Shown here: piece by piece, positions 40,883 through 51,023 of the stretch
Numbering within the stretch: the first letter of the stretch is position 1
Layout of the letters: each line of letters opens with the position of its first letter
NCBI RefSeq assembly: GCF_010692325.1
Contig: NZ_JAAHHW010000019.1
Location: forward strand, 19,517 to 83,516
Length of the DNA stretch: 64,000 nucleotides
Direction: 5' to 3'
From: Moorena sp. SIO3I8
GTDB lineage: Bacteria > Cyanobacteriota > Cyanobacteriia > Cyanobacteriales > Coleofasciculaceae
Position numbers and translations under genes: made by a program
The notes under the pieces: model-generated
Told to the model about the DNA's origin: nothing
What the model saw: the letters and a program-made list of their open reading frames with translations, nothing else
The model's database searches: none

Positions 40883-41137
40883 GTGAAACCTCTAAAAGAG
40901 TTCTGTCTAAGTGTTGTTGATCGCGAATTGATGCCAACTGCACTGAGGGTGGCTTTGGTGGTTGGCTCAGTTCTGTTTGTGATCAATCATGGTTCTGCTC
41001 TCCTAAAAGGGCAGATGAATCGAGAGCGATGGATTTCAGGGGGTTTAACCTATATAGTTCCCTACTTGTTGACACTGGTTAATCACGATCATAGTCATGT
41101 CAAAACCCTGCTTCTGGTACAATGGCCAGCTAATTGA
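40883..41137 (+). CDS. nrtS: NrtS-type nitrate/nitrite transporter
   Basis: 84 residues from a GTG at 40883 with AGGTAAA upstream. The pattern LMPTALRVALVVGSVLFVIN, then HGSALLKGQMNRERWISG and LTYIVPYLLTLVN (two membrane helices) matches the small NrtS permease family described in cyanobacteria. The final 14 or so codons overlap the next gene by 41 bases, so the C-terminus (HDHSHVKTLLLVQWPAN) is probably extended relative to the family's usual length of about 70. Function in nitrate or nitrite uptake is family knowledge. Confidence 0.75.
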   Translation: MKPLKEFCLSVVDRELMPTALRVALVVGSVLFVINHGSALLKGQMNRERWISGGLTYIVPYLLTLVNHDHSHVKTLLLVQWPAN

Positions 41138-41906
41138 GGGCAACTTCCTAAGCCTGACCATTGATGAGCCAGGATTTATCTATGGCGCTACAGTTTTTAC
41201 GACCTTACGAGTTTACCATCAGTCATTAGAACATCCACTAACCCATTGGACTAATCATTGCCATCGCCTGCAATCGAGTCTACAAGCATTTGGTTGGCAA
41301 CAGCCGGATTGGGAGCAATTGCGCCAAGGAGCACAATCACTGATCACCCTTTACCCAGTGCTGAGAATTAGCCTATTCCCCGATGGACGAGAATTGATTA
41401 TGGGTCGTCCTCTGCCAGCCAATTTAGCCCAGTGGCAAGAACAGGGTATCACTGCTTGGGTAGCCCAGTCCCCCTCTGTAAAATTTCATCGCTGCTTACC
41501 TACTCACAAGACCGGGAATTACCTATCTCCATGGCTGGCGAAGCAAATGGCGCAAAATATGGGAGCACAGGAAGGGATTCTGGTAGATAATCACGGGAAT
41601 TGGCTGGAAACTAGTACAGGTAACTTATGGGGATGGAGAGATGGTCACTGGTGGACACCACCAGTGGAAGCTGGAATTTTACCGGGTGTGATGCGATCGC
41701 ATTTAATTCAGTGGCTGACTTGCCAAAATCAGAGAGTTCGTGAGGAACCTTGGTCACCCGAGTTGGTAGGACAGTTGGATGCGATCGCATACACTAACTG
41801 CGTGGTGGAAGTTGTTCCCATTCACCGGGTCATTCAAGGCAATTCTGAACGAGTTTATGACCCACTACACCCAGTTTTCCAAGACTTACGTAAGGTTAAA
41901 TATTAA
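41097..41906 (+). CDS. Class IV aminotransferase, aminodeoxychorismate lyase-like
   Basis: 269 residues. The catalytic Lys lies in THKTGNYLSPWLAKQ, the PLP-phosphate and substrate segments are GFIYGATVFTTLRVY at the N-terminus and LETSTGNLWGW in the middle, and GILPGVMRSHLI is the class IV closing motif. Length and motifs fit PabC (4-amino-4-deoxychorismate lyase, folate synthesis) better than IlvE (about 300), though D-amino acid or branched-chain transaminases share the fold. Its ATG lies inside the end of nrtS, 41 bases before that gene's stop, in another frame. Confidence 0.78.
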   Translation: MSKPCFWYNGQLIEGNFLSLTIDEPGFIYGATVFTTLRVYHQSLEHPLTHWTNHCHRLQSSLQAFGWQQPDWEQLRQGAQSLITLYPVLRISLFPDGRELIMGRPLPANLAQWQEQGITAWVAQSPSVKFHRCLPTHKTGNYLSPWLAKQMAQNMGAQEGILVDNHGNWLETSTGNLWGWRDGHWWTPPVEAGILPGVMRSHLIQWLTCQNQRVREEPWSPELVGQLDAIAYTNCVVEVVPIHRVIQGNSERVYDPLHPVFQDLRKVKY

Positions 41907-41921
41907 GTCTTAAGTATTAAA

Positions 41922-42051
41922 TATAGCAGTTTTCAATTGTGTTAGATCCAAAATTTTTGGATTTTAGGGAACAGGGAATAGGGAACAGGGAATAGGGAAC
42001 AGGGAATAGGGAAAAAATCCTGTGTACCTCATAAGTATGGAAAACGCTATA
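41922..42051. repeat. MITE-like inverted-repeat element enclosing GGGAATA heptamers
   Basis: Left end TATAGCAGTTTTCAATTG, right end GTATGGAAAACGCTATA, with GTGTACCTCAT inside the right arm. The middle consists of GGGAACA/GGGAATA heptamers. Same family as 15725-15897. Confidence 0.78.
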
Positions 42052-42217
42052 TTAACTGTTAATTGACGAACAACTTCCTACTCTGTTTATTGATCAGGGG
42101 TTGCCTTACATTAGCTGAGAGCTCAATGCTATTCGCGTAGCACCTCAAGTAGCGCATTAGCTGACTGCATACCTTTAGTCTAAGCTTGAGACGTTCAAAG
42201 TAGTTTTTTTTACGGTA

Positions 42218-42347
42218 TCTAGCGGTTTTTATCCTAATGAGGTACACAGGATTTTTTCCCTTTTCTTTCTTCTGACTTTACTGCTCGGAAGTTCCTGCTC
42301 CCTATAAACCCAAAAAATTGTACCTTACTAGCTTAAAAACCGCTAGA
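42218..42347. repeat. MITE-like inverted-repeat element, second nearby copy
   Basis: Left end TCTAGCGGTTTTTAT, then GAGGTACACAGG. Right end TACCTTAC, then AAAAACCGCTAGA. The interior is short, with few heptamers. The rest of 41907-42671 shows no gene. Confidence 0.78.
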
Positions 42348-42671
42348 TACCCAATGATTATTATCAAAAATTTAATTAGGTATGGATAAATATACTTATC
42401 CTGCTATCTGTTGATAATTGTTTGGTAGCTAAAAAAATCTCTGCAATTACAATTACCAAGTTTTTAATTTGGTGCTTTATGATTCAAGCAATAGATTAGA
42501 TTTATATTCGGTAAATTTTATGATATAGCTATAATAAAAATACGTATTTATACGGTAAATTAATTCATCAAAATTGTGTAAATTCAAGACATATATTCAG
42601 AATTACAAGACAAGTTTCGGAAGAAATATATCAACATGGCCCCTAGAAGGTCTGGGAGATAATATCTCGGT

Positions 42672-45600
42672 ATGCCCTACTCAATGGTTTTGGTCTGGCT
42701 CAATTTTCTCATAGAAACTGTCCCAATTAGCGATACAGATAGAGCAATGAGTGGTACCTATGACCTACAGTTAGTTGTTCTATCCATTGCTATCGCCTCG
42801 ATTGTGACCTATACGGTGCTCATTCTAGCTAGACAAGTAAAAACCTCACAAAAGAGTAACCGTAAAGGTTGGCTGATTGGTGGGGCAATGATCATGGGAG
42901 TTGGGATTTGGTCAATACACTTTTTGGGAATGCTAGCATTCCGGTTCCCAATCCCCATCACTTATGATATGCCGATGGTACTGCTTTCTTACTGGGTAGC
43001 AGTGCTAATATCTGGTGCCGTACTCTATAGTGTCAGCCGCATCACCAACCTCAGACATTTAATGGTGGGCAGTGTGGTAATGGGATTAGCGATCGCATCC
43101 GTACCCTACCTGCTGATCGCTGCCATGGGAATACCAAGGCTGATTCACTACAACCTCCTTTTAGTTGCCCTATCCGTTGTTATAGCCAGCTTGACATCCT
43201 TTTTCATCTTGTGGCTATCCTTTGATTTGGGGGTAGGAACTAGAAAAGTCCTTAATTGGTGGAAGCTTTGCTGGGCAGTGATCCTGGGATTAGCCATTAC
43301 CTCTGTACACTATACAACCATGATGGCAGCCAAGTTCCCCGTTACTCCACCATTAGACACTGGGTTTTCTCCAACATTAAATACTTCGGTAGTAACAAGC
43401 ACAATCGGGATAACTAACCTAATCATCTTCAGCCTCACCTTACTTGCCTCATATTACGAGCAGAAAACGAGTAAAGCACTGCAAGCTCTTAGACAAGAAG
43501 CATTGCAAGAGAGCGAAAGGCTATTCCGAACCGTGATTCGAGAAATGCAGGTCGGGGTATTGCTATTCGAGGCAAAAACCGAATTCATGCTCTTTAATCA
43601 AGCGGCTCTGGATATACTGGGCTTCACCGAAAGTGAATTGTTGGATAAAAGTCCTTTTGGTTCGGATTGGACTATCATTCACGAAGACACCACTCCATTC
43701 CCCACCGAAAGTCGTCCTATCCAACAGGCAATTAGCACCCATAAACTGGTAAGAAATGTGGTTATGGGTGTCCACAATCAAGCGACTAAAGATTGGGTAT
43801 GGTTACTAGTGAATGCAGATCCCCAGGTGGGGGTGGATGGGTTAGTAGAGCAAGTCATTTGTACCTTTAGTGATATCACCAATCGCAAGCGAGCCGAGGA
43901 AGCGCTGCGGCAAGCTGAAGCGAATTACCGTAGCATTTTTGAGAATTCAGTAGAGGGCATCTATCAGATTACACCCGATGGGCGCTTTATTAGTGCCAAT
44001 CCAGCCTTAGCGCGAATCTATGGCTATTCTTCCCCAGAAGAACTAGTGGAGTCGATTACGAACGTCTCAAAACAAATTTATCTGGACACTGAGGCTCGTA
44101 ACGAGTTTACTAACAGAATCGCGGAAAATGGTGCTGTATCATCCATTGAGGCTCAGGCTTATCGCAAAGATGGTAGTGTAATCTCGATTTTGGAAAATGT
44201 GCGCCCTGTCCGAGACACTAATGGGAATTTGCTCTACTACGAAGGCTCTGTGGAAGACATTACCGAACGCAAGCGAGTTGAACTGGCCTTGCTGGAGAGA
44301 GAGGAGCAGTATCGGTCAGTGGTGGAAAATGTGCAAGAGGTTATTTTCCAAACCGATGGGCTTGGGGTGTTGACCTTTCTCAATCCAACTTGGACAGAAA
44401 TGACGGGCTTTTCTGTAGCAGATAGCATTGGTACTAACTTTATTGATTATCTCCATCCTGATGATCGTCAAACTAACATAGAACTGTTTCAATCCCTAAT
44501 TACCCACAAACAGGAGTATTATCAGCAGGAACTAAGGTATATTACCAAGGATGGGGGCTCAGGCTGGCTCGAAATTCATGCCCAATTAACCCTAGATCCT
44601 GACAATAGTATCACAGGGACTTCTGGCACTATCCAAGATATTACAAATCGTAAATTAACCGAGTCACATCTGAAAGAAAGTGAAAAACAACTGCGTCAAG
44701 TGATTGATTTAGTGCCTCATTTCATTTACGCCAAGAACCGAGATGGAGAGTTTCTTCTAGCTAACAAAGCAGTTGCGGAAGCTTATGGTACGACAGTAGA
44801 TGAGTTACTATACCATCGGGATGAAGATTTTCCTCAATCTTTCCTAAAATCATTCCAGTTTAGAGAGGCGGATTTGCAGGTATTGGAAAGTGGAGAACCG
44901 ACACACCTTCCAGAAGAGACGATCATCTATCCCGATGGAGAAAAGCGTATCATCCAAACTACCAAAATTCCCTTCTCCTTAGCAATTTCCCACATGCCAG
45001 CGGTATTAAGTGTATCGATTGATATATCTGAGCAAAAGCAAGCCGAGCAAGCATTACACCAGCAACTGACTCGTGTAATGCTACTCAAACAGGTGACCCA
45101 AGAAATCCGCCAAAGTTTAAAAACTAAACAAATTTTTCAGACCACCGCCACACAAATTGGTCAAGTGTTTCAGGTCAATCGTTGCACCATTCATACCTAT
45201 GTTTCCCAACCCTATCCTCGCATTCCTACAGTTGCTGAGTATTTAGAAAAGGGTTATCTATCGATACTGGATTTAGAAATTCCGATTCTGGGGAATCCTT
45301 ATTTAGAGCAGTTGTTAGTCCAAGACCGAGCCATCAGTTCCCCTAATGTTTACCAAGACCCCCTTCTGAAACCGATGATCCCAATATGTCGGCAGATTGG
45401 AGTCAAATCCATGTTGGTAATTCGTACTTCCTATCAGGGGGAACCGAATGGTGTGATTGGAATACATCAGTGTGATGAATTTCGTCAGTGGAGTCTGGAT
45501 GAAATTGAGTTACTCGAAGCCGTGGCTGACCAAGTAGGGATTGCTATTGCTCAGGCTCACCTGCTTGAGCAAGAAACCCGCCAACGAGAGCAATTGACTG

Positions 45601-47924
45601 AGCAAAATTTTGCCCTAGAGCAAGCTAGAAGAACTGCCGAAGCGGCCACTCAGGCAAAAAGCGAATTTCTGGCAACCATGAGCCATGAAATCCGCACTCC
45701 GATGAATGCTGTGATTGGCATGACAGGTTTGCTACTGGATACAGATCTAACGTCCCAGCAACGAAACTTTGTGGAAACGATCCGCAATAGTGGGGATAGT
45801 TTACTCACCATCATTAATGATATTTTGGATTTTTCCAAAATTGAGTCTGGAAAGCTGGAGTTAGAAGAACAACCGTTTAATTTGATCACTTGCATTGAGG
45901 AATCCCTAGATTTGTTGGCGGCAAAAGCAGCTGAGAAAAAATTGGAGTTAGCCTATCTATTCCATCCCAACACTCCACCCATGATTGTGGGAGATGTGAC
46001 TCGGCTGCGCCAAATTCTAGTCAATTTGTTGGGGAATGCGATTAAATTTACCCATATCGGGGAAGTGTTAGTTTCTGTAACCGCCCGAGAAGTGAGCACA
46101 GGGGAATGGGTTGATGGCAAAGAAAAAGAACAAAGCAATACTGCTAACTACTCCTACCCGTTGGCGTCTGGTTCTGACTACGGAAAACATTACTCTTTGA
46201 GTTTCCCTACTCTACCCAATGGAAACTACTACACTCTACAAGGAGGATTTGACCAGACGGGCTATATTAACGGCTATATTAACGGGGTCAGGGGAGCGAA
46301 CGGAACACAGAACAATACGAGAGACAACACCAGAGTATTTTTACCGCCTCAGCCCCAGATTTCTTCCCGCAACCCTAACACCACCAGATTTTGTCCTCCT
46401 TCCACCCAATCCTCAATCTACGAAATCCAATTTGTGGTCAAGGATACTGGCATCGGCATTCCTGAGGATCGGATCGACCGCCTGTTCCAGTCCTTCTCTC
46501 AGGTGGATTCCTCCACATCTCGCCAATATGGAGGCACAGGTCTTGGTCTGGCCATTTGTCAACGGCTCACCACCATGATGGGTGGCAAAATTTGGGTAGA
46601 GAGTCAAGTTGGTCAAGGCTCTAAATTTTATTTCACTGTATTGGCTAAACAGCCTGATCCGATCGAGGAACCTAACCTGCCAGTATCTCAGCCATTGTTA
46701 GAAGGAAAGCGGCTGCTGATTGTGGATGATAGTGCGACCAACCGCACGATTATCTCCGAGCAAGCCAAGTCTTGGGGTATGCTTACCCAGACAGCAGCAT
46801 CAGGTAGAGAAGCTCTCGATTGGCTCAGTCAGGGGGATAAATTTGACATTGCCATTCTTGATGGGTATATGCCTGAGATGGATGGTTTTACCCTAGCAAC
46901 GAAAATCCGCCAGCAGTCTGAGGGTCAAGCCTTGCCCTTGGTAATGCTGAGCTCAATGAGTCAATCAGATACAAAGCATCATCAGAGTCAGCTAGATATT
47001 GCAGCTGTTTTAAACAAGCCTATTAAGCAATCTCAGCTTTACGATGTTTTGACCCAGGTGATGAGCGGACAGCCGATCAAGATTAAGCGCACACCTGCTC
47101 AACACCTAAAACTTGACACCGAAATGGCGCAAAAGCATCCTTTGCGGATTTTGTTGGCTGAAGATAATATCGTTAACCAGCAGTTAGCCCTGCAATTGTT
47201 GAAACGGATGGGGTACCGGGCTGATGTCGCGGGTAATGGATTAGAAGTACTCCAAGCTCTGAGTCGTCAGCCCTATGACCTGGTTTTGATGGATGTCCAA
47301 ATGCCGGAAATGGATGGCTTAACTGCGACGCAACAGATTTGTGAACAATGGCCAGCTCATTCACGCCCCTGGATTATTGCCATGACTGCTAATGCCATGG
47401 AAGGGGATCGACAAATGTGCCTGAGTGCAGGAATGGATGATTACATTAGTAAGCCGATCCAGGTACCAGAGTTAGTCCGTGCCTTGAGTCAAGGTCGGCA
47501 CCATCGTGAACTTACCAAGCCAGTAGTAGCTGATCAAGCTGTTGACTTTTCGGTTTTGCAATCCTTGCTCGACAGTATCGGAAAAGGGGGGGCGGAATGC
47601 TTGCTTGGTTTGATTGAAATTTACTTAAAAGATACTCCGAGGTTAGTAAAAAACATGGCTCAAGCAATTATTGAAGAAGATCCAAAAGCCATGGAAATTG
47701 CGGCTCACACATTAAAGTCTAGTAGCGCTACCCTAGGGGGGATAAATCTATCCAAACTGTGTCAGAAACTGGAAAGTCTGGGGAGGTCGGACACTATCAC
47801 TGGAGCAGCGGAAATTTTTGCCCAGCTTGAGTCTGAATACCAAAAAGTCAGAGCAGGACTGACCGAGAGTGCTAAGAAAATTGAACAACAATCCTTCAGC
47901 CCAGTCCTCACCCATAATGTATGA
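42672..47924 (+). CDS. Hybrid sensor histidine kinase: MHYT-PAS(4)-GAF-HisKA-HATPase-REC-REC-HPt
   Basis: 1750 residues. Residues about 28-255 hold the MHYT sensor with paired membrane helices and [10 protein letters not shown] and [10 protein letters not shown] metal-binding repeats. Four PAS domains follow to about 800, then a GAF domain (about 815-965). The phosphoacceptor is His1005 in [11 protein letters not shown]. The ATPase domain has LLGNAIKF and KDTGIGIP, with an unusual polar insert near 1137-1250. Receiver Asp1397 ([11 protein letters not shown]) and Asp1541 ([11 protein letters not shown]) precede an HPt domain with His1679 ([10 protein letters not shown]). A full phosphorelay on one chain; MHYT is thought to bind copper and sense a diatomic gas. 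No output regulator gene is adjacent. Confidence 0.92.
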   Translation: MPYSMVLVWLNFLIETVPISDTDRAMSGTYDLQLVVLSIAIASIVTYTVLILARQVKTSQKSNRKGWLIGGAMIMGVGIWSIHFLGMLAFRFPIPITYDMPMVLLSYWVAVLISGAVLYSVSRITNLRHLMVGSVVMGLAIASVPYLLIAAMGIPRLIHYNLLLVALSVVIASLTSFFILWLSFDLGVGTRKVLNWWKLCWAVILGLAITSVHYTTMMAAKFPVTPPLDTGFSPTLNTSVVTSTIGITNLIIFSLTLLASYYEQKTSKALQALRQEALQESERLFRTVIREMQVGVLLFEAKTEFMLFNQAALDILGFTESELLDKSPFGSDWTIIHEDTTPFPTESRPIQQAISTHKLVRNVVMGVHNQATKDWVWLLVNADPQVGVDGLVEQVICTFSDITNRKRAEEALRQAEANYRSIFENSVEGIYQITPDGRFISANPALARIYGYSSPEELVESITNVSKQIYLDTEARNEFTNRIAENGAVSSIEAQAYRKDGSVISILENVRPVRDTNGNLLYYEGSVEDITERKRVELALLEREEQYRSVVENVQEVIFQTDGLGVLTFLNPTWTEMTGFSVADSIGTNFIDYLHPDDRQTNIELFQSLITHKQEYYQQELRYITKDGGSGWLEIHAQLTLDPDNSITGTSGTIQDITNRKLTESHLKESEKQLRQVIDLVPHFIYAKNRDGEFLLANKAVAEAYGTTVDELLYHRDEDFPQSFLKSFQFREADLQVLESGEPTHLPEETIIYPDGEKRIIQTTKIPFSLAISHMPAVLSVSIDISEQKQAEQALHQQLTRVMLLKQVTQEIRQSLKTKQIFQTTATQIGQVFQVNRCTIHTYVSQPYPRIPTVAEYLEKGYLSILDLEIPILGNPYLEQLLVQDRAISSPNVYQDPLLKPMIPICRQIGVKSMLVIRTSYQGEPNGVIGIHQCDEFRQWSLDEIELLEAVADQVGIAIAQAHLLEQETRQREQLTEQNFALEQARRTAEAATQAKSEFLATMSHEIRTPMNAVIGMTGLLLDTDLTSQQRNFVETIRNSGDSLLTIINDILDFSKIESGKLELEEQPFNLITCIEESLDLLAAKAAEKKLELAYLFHPNTPPMIVGDVTRLRQILVNLLGNAIKFTHIGEVLVSVTAREVSTGEWVDGKEKEQSNTANYSYPLASGSDYGKHYSLSFPTLPNGNYYTLQGGFDQTGYINGYINGVRGANGTQNNTRDNTRVFLPPQPQISSRNPNTTRFCPPSTQSSIYEIQFVVKDTGIGIPEDRIDRLFQSFSQVDSSTSRQYGGTGLGLAICQRLTTMMGGKIWVESQVGQGSKFYFTVLAKQPDPIEEPNLPVSQPLLEGKRLLIVDDSATNRTIISEQAKSWGMLTQTAASGREALDWLSQGDKFDIAILDGYMPEMDGFTLATKIRQQSEGQALPLVMLSSMSQSDTKHHQSQLDIAAVLNKPIKQSQLYDVLTQVMSGQPIKIKRTPAQHLKLDTEMAQKHPLRILLAEDNIVNQQLALQLLKRMGYRADVAGNGLEVLQALSRQPYDLVLMDVQMPEMDGLTATQQICEQWPAHSRPWIIAMTANAMEGDRQMCLSAGMDDYISKPIQVPELVRALSQGRHHRELTKPVVADQAVDFSVLQSLLDSIGKGGAECLLGLIEIYLKDTPRLVKNMAQAIIEEDPKAMEIAAHTLKSSSATLGGINLSKLCQKLESLGRSDTITGAAEIFAQLESEYQKVRAGLTESAKKIEQQSFSPVLTHNV

Positions 47925-47944
47925 TTTTTCGTAAACTATTGCCT

Positions 47945-48616
47945 CTAAAAAGGCGAATATAAACGACCTTCTCGCAGCTGTACTACTGGCTGATTGGAGA
48001 TTCTGACTAAGTTTTCATCATGAGTTGTGACAATAACTGTAGTGCCTAGGTGATTGAGTTTCCTGAGAATGTTTAATACCTGCCAAGAATTGTCGGGATC
48101 CAGGTTACCTGTTGGCTCATCAGCTAATATCAAGGGCGGTGTACTAACAATGGCACGAGCTAGACTTACCCGTTGTTGTTCTCCTCCTGAAAGTTGCTCT
48201 GGAAAACAGTTGGCTTTGTCTTGCAAACCCACTAATTTAAGGGTTGGTGTTAGGCGTCGCTTAATTTCTTTGCGAGTGAAACTCTGTGCCCACAGAACAA
48301 AAGCGATATTCTCTGACACAGTTCGCTTGGGAATTAGTTTGTAGTCCTGAAAAACAATCCCTAGGCGACGGCGTAGGAATGACAAGCGATCGCCTCGTAA
48401 TTGCCCAACATTGATTTGATCGACAAATACTTTCCCTTGGGTGGGGCGCTGTTCACCATAGAGTAACTTTAGCAATGTGGATTTACCAGCACCAGAAGGC
48501 CCTGTGATAAATAAAAAGTCCCCTGACTTGACTTCTAGATTGACGTTAAACAAACCTCGGTTGTTGGGATAGGTTGTTGTCACTCCTTGTAATTTGATTA
48601 TCGCTTTCTGGGTCAT
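47945..48616 (-). CDS. FtsE-like ABC transporter ATP-binding protein
   Basis: 223 residues, the usual length for FtsE. Walker [10 protein letters not shown], signature [15 protein letters not shown], Walker [13 protein letters not shown] and switch His TTHDENL are all present. The N-terminus, [20 protein letters not shown], is the FtsE-type A-loop region. FtsE works with the membrane protein FtsX to control peptidoglycan hydrolases at division; no ftsX is next to it, which is common in cyanobacteria. LolD/MacB-type ATPases look similar, so the name is kept descriptive. Convergent with the histidine kinase gene, 20 bases apart. Confidence 0.8.
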   Translation of the reverse strand: MTQKAIIKLQGVTTTYPNNRGLFNVNLEVKSGDFLFITGPSGAGKSTLLKLLYGEQRPTQGKVFVDQINVGQLRGDRLSFLRRRLGIVFQDYKLIPKRTVSENIAFVLWAQSFTRKEIKRRLTPTLKLVGLQDKANCFPEQLSGGEQQRVSLARAIVSTPPLILADEPTGNLDPDNSWQVLNILRKLNHLGTTVIVTTHDENLVRISNQPVVQLREGRLYSPF

Positions 48617-49262
48617 TAGGGATTAGGGAAAGATAGGGAAGTGTGGGGAGATGGGGAGATGGGGAGATGGGGAGATGGGGAGATGGGGAGATGGGGAAAT
48701 GGGGAAATGGGGAGTCAGATGAGGGACTGGTATTCCACGAGGCTGAGAAGGTGCTGAGGCAAGCCTTAGCACACAGCCGCTCCCCAACGAGCGTTCGCGT
48801 AGCGTGGCCTACGGCCAATCGCCAAAGGCGATGAAGCAAAGCTTCCGCGCTTATGCGATCGCATCAAGATAATACTCGACAATACTCATGTTGTCAGGTG
48901 TATTGATTCAGGTGCAACATTTAACCTGTACAAACCTACTCACAAGCAGATAGGACGATGGTATAGCATTAGTTTTAACTAATGGTTGTTGCCGACAAAG
49001 CAATGCCAAAAGCATTGCGCTATTTTTATTAATGGAGGCTCTTCTGCCTACTCTCAAACCGCACTGTAACTTCACTCAGTCCATTATTTTACGTCGCTTA
49101 ACTTACGACCAGCTGCCAAAGCTTTTAGTTCTTCGTTGGGCGGTAGTGTTCCGAAGTTAAACAAGTTACTAACTTATTTGATTATAAAATAATGGATAAT
49201 GTTTGACAAGGTTTAGAGAGCTATAAGGCTAATAGTTGCACCTCTATTGATTAGGGATTAGC
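48617..49262. other. Intergenic region with octamer array and terminator-like hairpin
   Basis: GGGGAGAT octamers at about 48648-48712, a CGTAGCGTGGCCTACGGCCA palindrome at about 48796-48815 next to GCCAAAGGCG, and a hairpin GCAATGC/GCATTGC (49000-49018) followed by a T-rich run on the plus strand. No gene leads into that hairpin, so it may end a small RNA or be a relic. Confidence 0.55.
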
Positions 49263-50054
49263 TTATGCCAACCTTTGACCTAAGGCTTTGAGAGCAAACT
49301 GAGGCAGAACCATCATTCTTTGACCTAAAGCTTTGAGAGCAAACTGAGGCAGAACCATCATTCGCCGCCAACGGTGGGGTTCTTGATACAACCGATATAA
49401 CCATTCGAGATTATTCTTCCGGAACCAGCCTGGCGCACGGGTTTTAGCCCCTGACCAGATATCAAAGCTACCACCAACACCAATCCAAGTGGATTGGGGA
49501 CACAGGTGGCGATTCTGGGCAATCCAAAATTCTTGACGTGGTACACCTAAGCCGACTAGTATGATTTTAGGCTGTTGTTCTTTTAAGGTGAGCTTTAAGT
49601 CTTCCTCTGCTTCTGCACTGAGGTAGCCATGACTAATTCCAGCGATCGCTAATTTTGGAACTCTCTTCTGCCAAACCCTAGCTGTTTTTTGGACTACATG
49701 AGGGGCTGCCCCATAGAAGAACACTGGGCAAGATTCTCCGTATTGTCCAGCCTTGACCAGTAAAGACTCAGCTAGTTCAATTCCTGGACAGCGCTGCTTT
49801 TTTTTACCGTGGAGTCGTAAGTAAAATATAATACCTGCCCCATCAGGAATCACCAATTCTGCCTGCTTGATAACGGCAGCTAGCTCAGGGTTGCGCTCTC
49901 CCTGGATTGCCATTTCGGCATTTAGAGTTACTACATGACTACCTAGACCTTTAGTGAGACGATCGTCTAAGTAGTGACTGTAGTTGTCTAAAAGGTGAAC
50001 GGGTAACCCCAAGACCGGAAATTGTTCAGCTGTTTCAAACATTGGCTTTTGCAT
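49263..50054 (-). CDS. WecG/TagA/CpsF-family glycosyltransferase
   Basis: 263 residues. Blocks typical of the family are VVTLNAEMAIQGERNPELAA, LVIPDGAGIIFYLRL, FFYGAAPHVV, IILVGLGVPRQEFWI and IGVGGSFDIWSGAKTRAPGW. Such enzymes transfer N-acetylmannosamine-type sugars to lipid-linked acceptors in surface polysaccharide synthesis. The C-terminus ends in a perfect 15-residue duplication (MMVLPQFALKALGQR twice), the result of a 45-bp tandem duplication; a single copy is the usual ending. Single gene. Confidence 0.87.
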   Translation of the reverse strand: MQKPMFETAEQFPVLGLPVHLLDNYSHYLDDRLTKGLGSHVVTLNAEMAIQGERNPELAAVIKQAELVIPDGAGIIFYLRLHGKKKQRCPGIELAESLLVKAGQYGESCPVFFYGAAPHVVQKTARVWQKRVPKLAIAGISHGYLSAEAEEDLKLTLKEQQPKIILVGLGVPRQEFWIAQNRHLCPQSTWIGVGGSFDIWSGAKTRAPGWFRKNNLEWLYRLYQEPHRWRRMMVLPQFALKALGQRMMVLPQFALKALGQRLA

Positions 50055-50261
50055 ACCCTCACATCACCCATGTATTTTATTAGAAATTTAAACACTGAAA
50101 ACTCCGTCACAAAGCGAGCGGAGATGAAAGTGACTAGCGAATTTAGTCCCCTAGAAATAATTCTAGTATTTGAGGTTGACGATTATGTAGCGCTAGGATA
50201 TACTGAAACCATGAGTACAGGTTGAAAAACCGTTCGCGTAGCGTGGCCTTTGGCCTTGGCG
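50055..50261. other. Intergenic region, no gene recognised
   Basis: Contains AT-rich DNA after the glycosyltransferase start and a CGTTCGCGTAGCGTGGCC-type palindromic repeat at 50230-50260. No supported ORF. Confidence 0.5.
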
Positions 50262-50520
50262 CAACCGGGAGAGAGACCCGCCCCTGCTTGACCTTAAAAT
50301 AATAATGCTCGGAGGGTAGGGAAAGTCCTCCTTAAAAACCCAGTCATCAATTAACCGTTGGTGTGTGAACCAAGCAAAAACACGATTTGAGATAAAAACG
50401 GTACGGCGGGGCACGCCGGAACCAGGTGAATGAGAAAGCAACGGACTTTAATCACGCACTTTCTAGCAAGTAACCAAACGCGATCGCGAGAATTGCCCGC
50501 TGGGTCTACTGTGAACTAAA
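50262..50520 (+). ncRNA. Candidate HEARO/omega-RNA-like structured RNA, orphan
   Basis: A run of short stems on the plus strand: GGG/CCC around 50267-50279, GGAGG...CCTCC around 50311-50331, TTGGT...ACCAA around 50360-50374, and CGGCG...CGCCG around 50405-50419, with A-rich joints. The order and text remind me of HEARO RNAs, the guide-scaffold RNAs of IsrB-type elements common in filamentous cyanobacteria, and an IS605-type right end follows at 50600-50660. No IsrB or TnpB gene is present. The identification is by memory and needs a covariance search. Confidence 0.35.
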
Positions 50521-50599
50521 CTGAATTCTTGTTCTTGACGGGTCTTTGGTTTAGATATTGCTTACTTTTTGGCGGCGTCAAAGATTAGGACACAGTGGT

Positions 50600-50660
50600 T
50601 TAAGGCAGCTCGTCGATCTGGGAATCGCCGTTCTTTCAAGACGGCGAGTGTCAATTAGGA
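50600..50660 (+). mobile_element. Right-end-like hairpin of an IS200/IS605-type element, no transposase or tnpB
   Basis: CTCGTCGATCTGGGAATCGC leads into a hairpin TCGCCGT/ACGGCGA (50625-50631 with 50641-50647), followed by GTGTCAA. The GGAATC...hairpin...GTGTCAA design is that of right ends of cyanobacterial IS605/IS607-like elements. Their genes are absent, so it is a relic or a non-autonomous element. Confidence 0.5.
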
Positions 50661-50865
50661 TGATCTCTTATGGCAGAGCCAAAACTTCTTTAATTAATTC
50701 CTCAGGATTTCGTACTGATCAGGAAAACTTGGGAATTGGGTATGTGATTGGGTTCCAATTGAGAATTGGGATCTGATGGTGGTGTTAAACTCAATTAGGA
50801 ATTATTCCGCCATCTTTACTGAACTTAGGTGGCGGAAGTTTCATTAAAAATTAAAAAGACTATTA

Positions 50866-51018
50866 GGAGTTGACGGTTGACCATTTACCGCAGAACACAG
50901 TCAACCGTCAACCTTCAACCGTCAATTTTAAACTTTTAACCTTCAACTTTTAACCTTCAACTTTTAACCTTCAACTTTTAACCTTCAACTTTTAACCTTC
51001 AACCTTCAACCTTCAACT
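50866..51018. repeat. 14-bp/heptamer array (CTTCAACTTTTAAC, CGTCAAC)
   Basis: TTGACGGTTGACC followed by its inverted form near 50899, then five CTTCAACTTTTAAC units (two times seven bp) and CCTTCAA heptamers up to the stop of the next gene. The preceding 50661-50865 shows no gene. Confidence 0.85.
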
Positions 51019-51023
51019 GTTAA

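Noticed and set aside
50193..50441. 82-codon minus frame
   Set aside because: It lies over the structured RNA-like region and its text is not protein-like.
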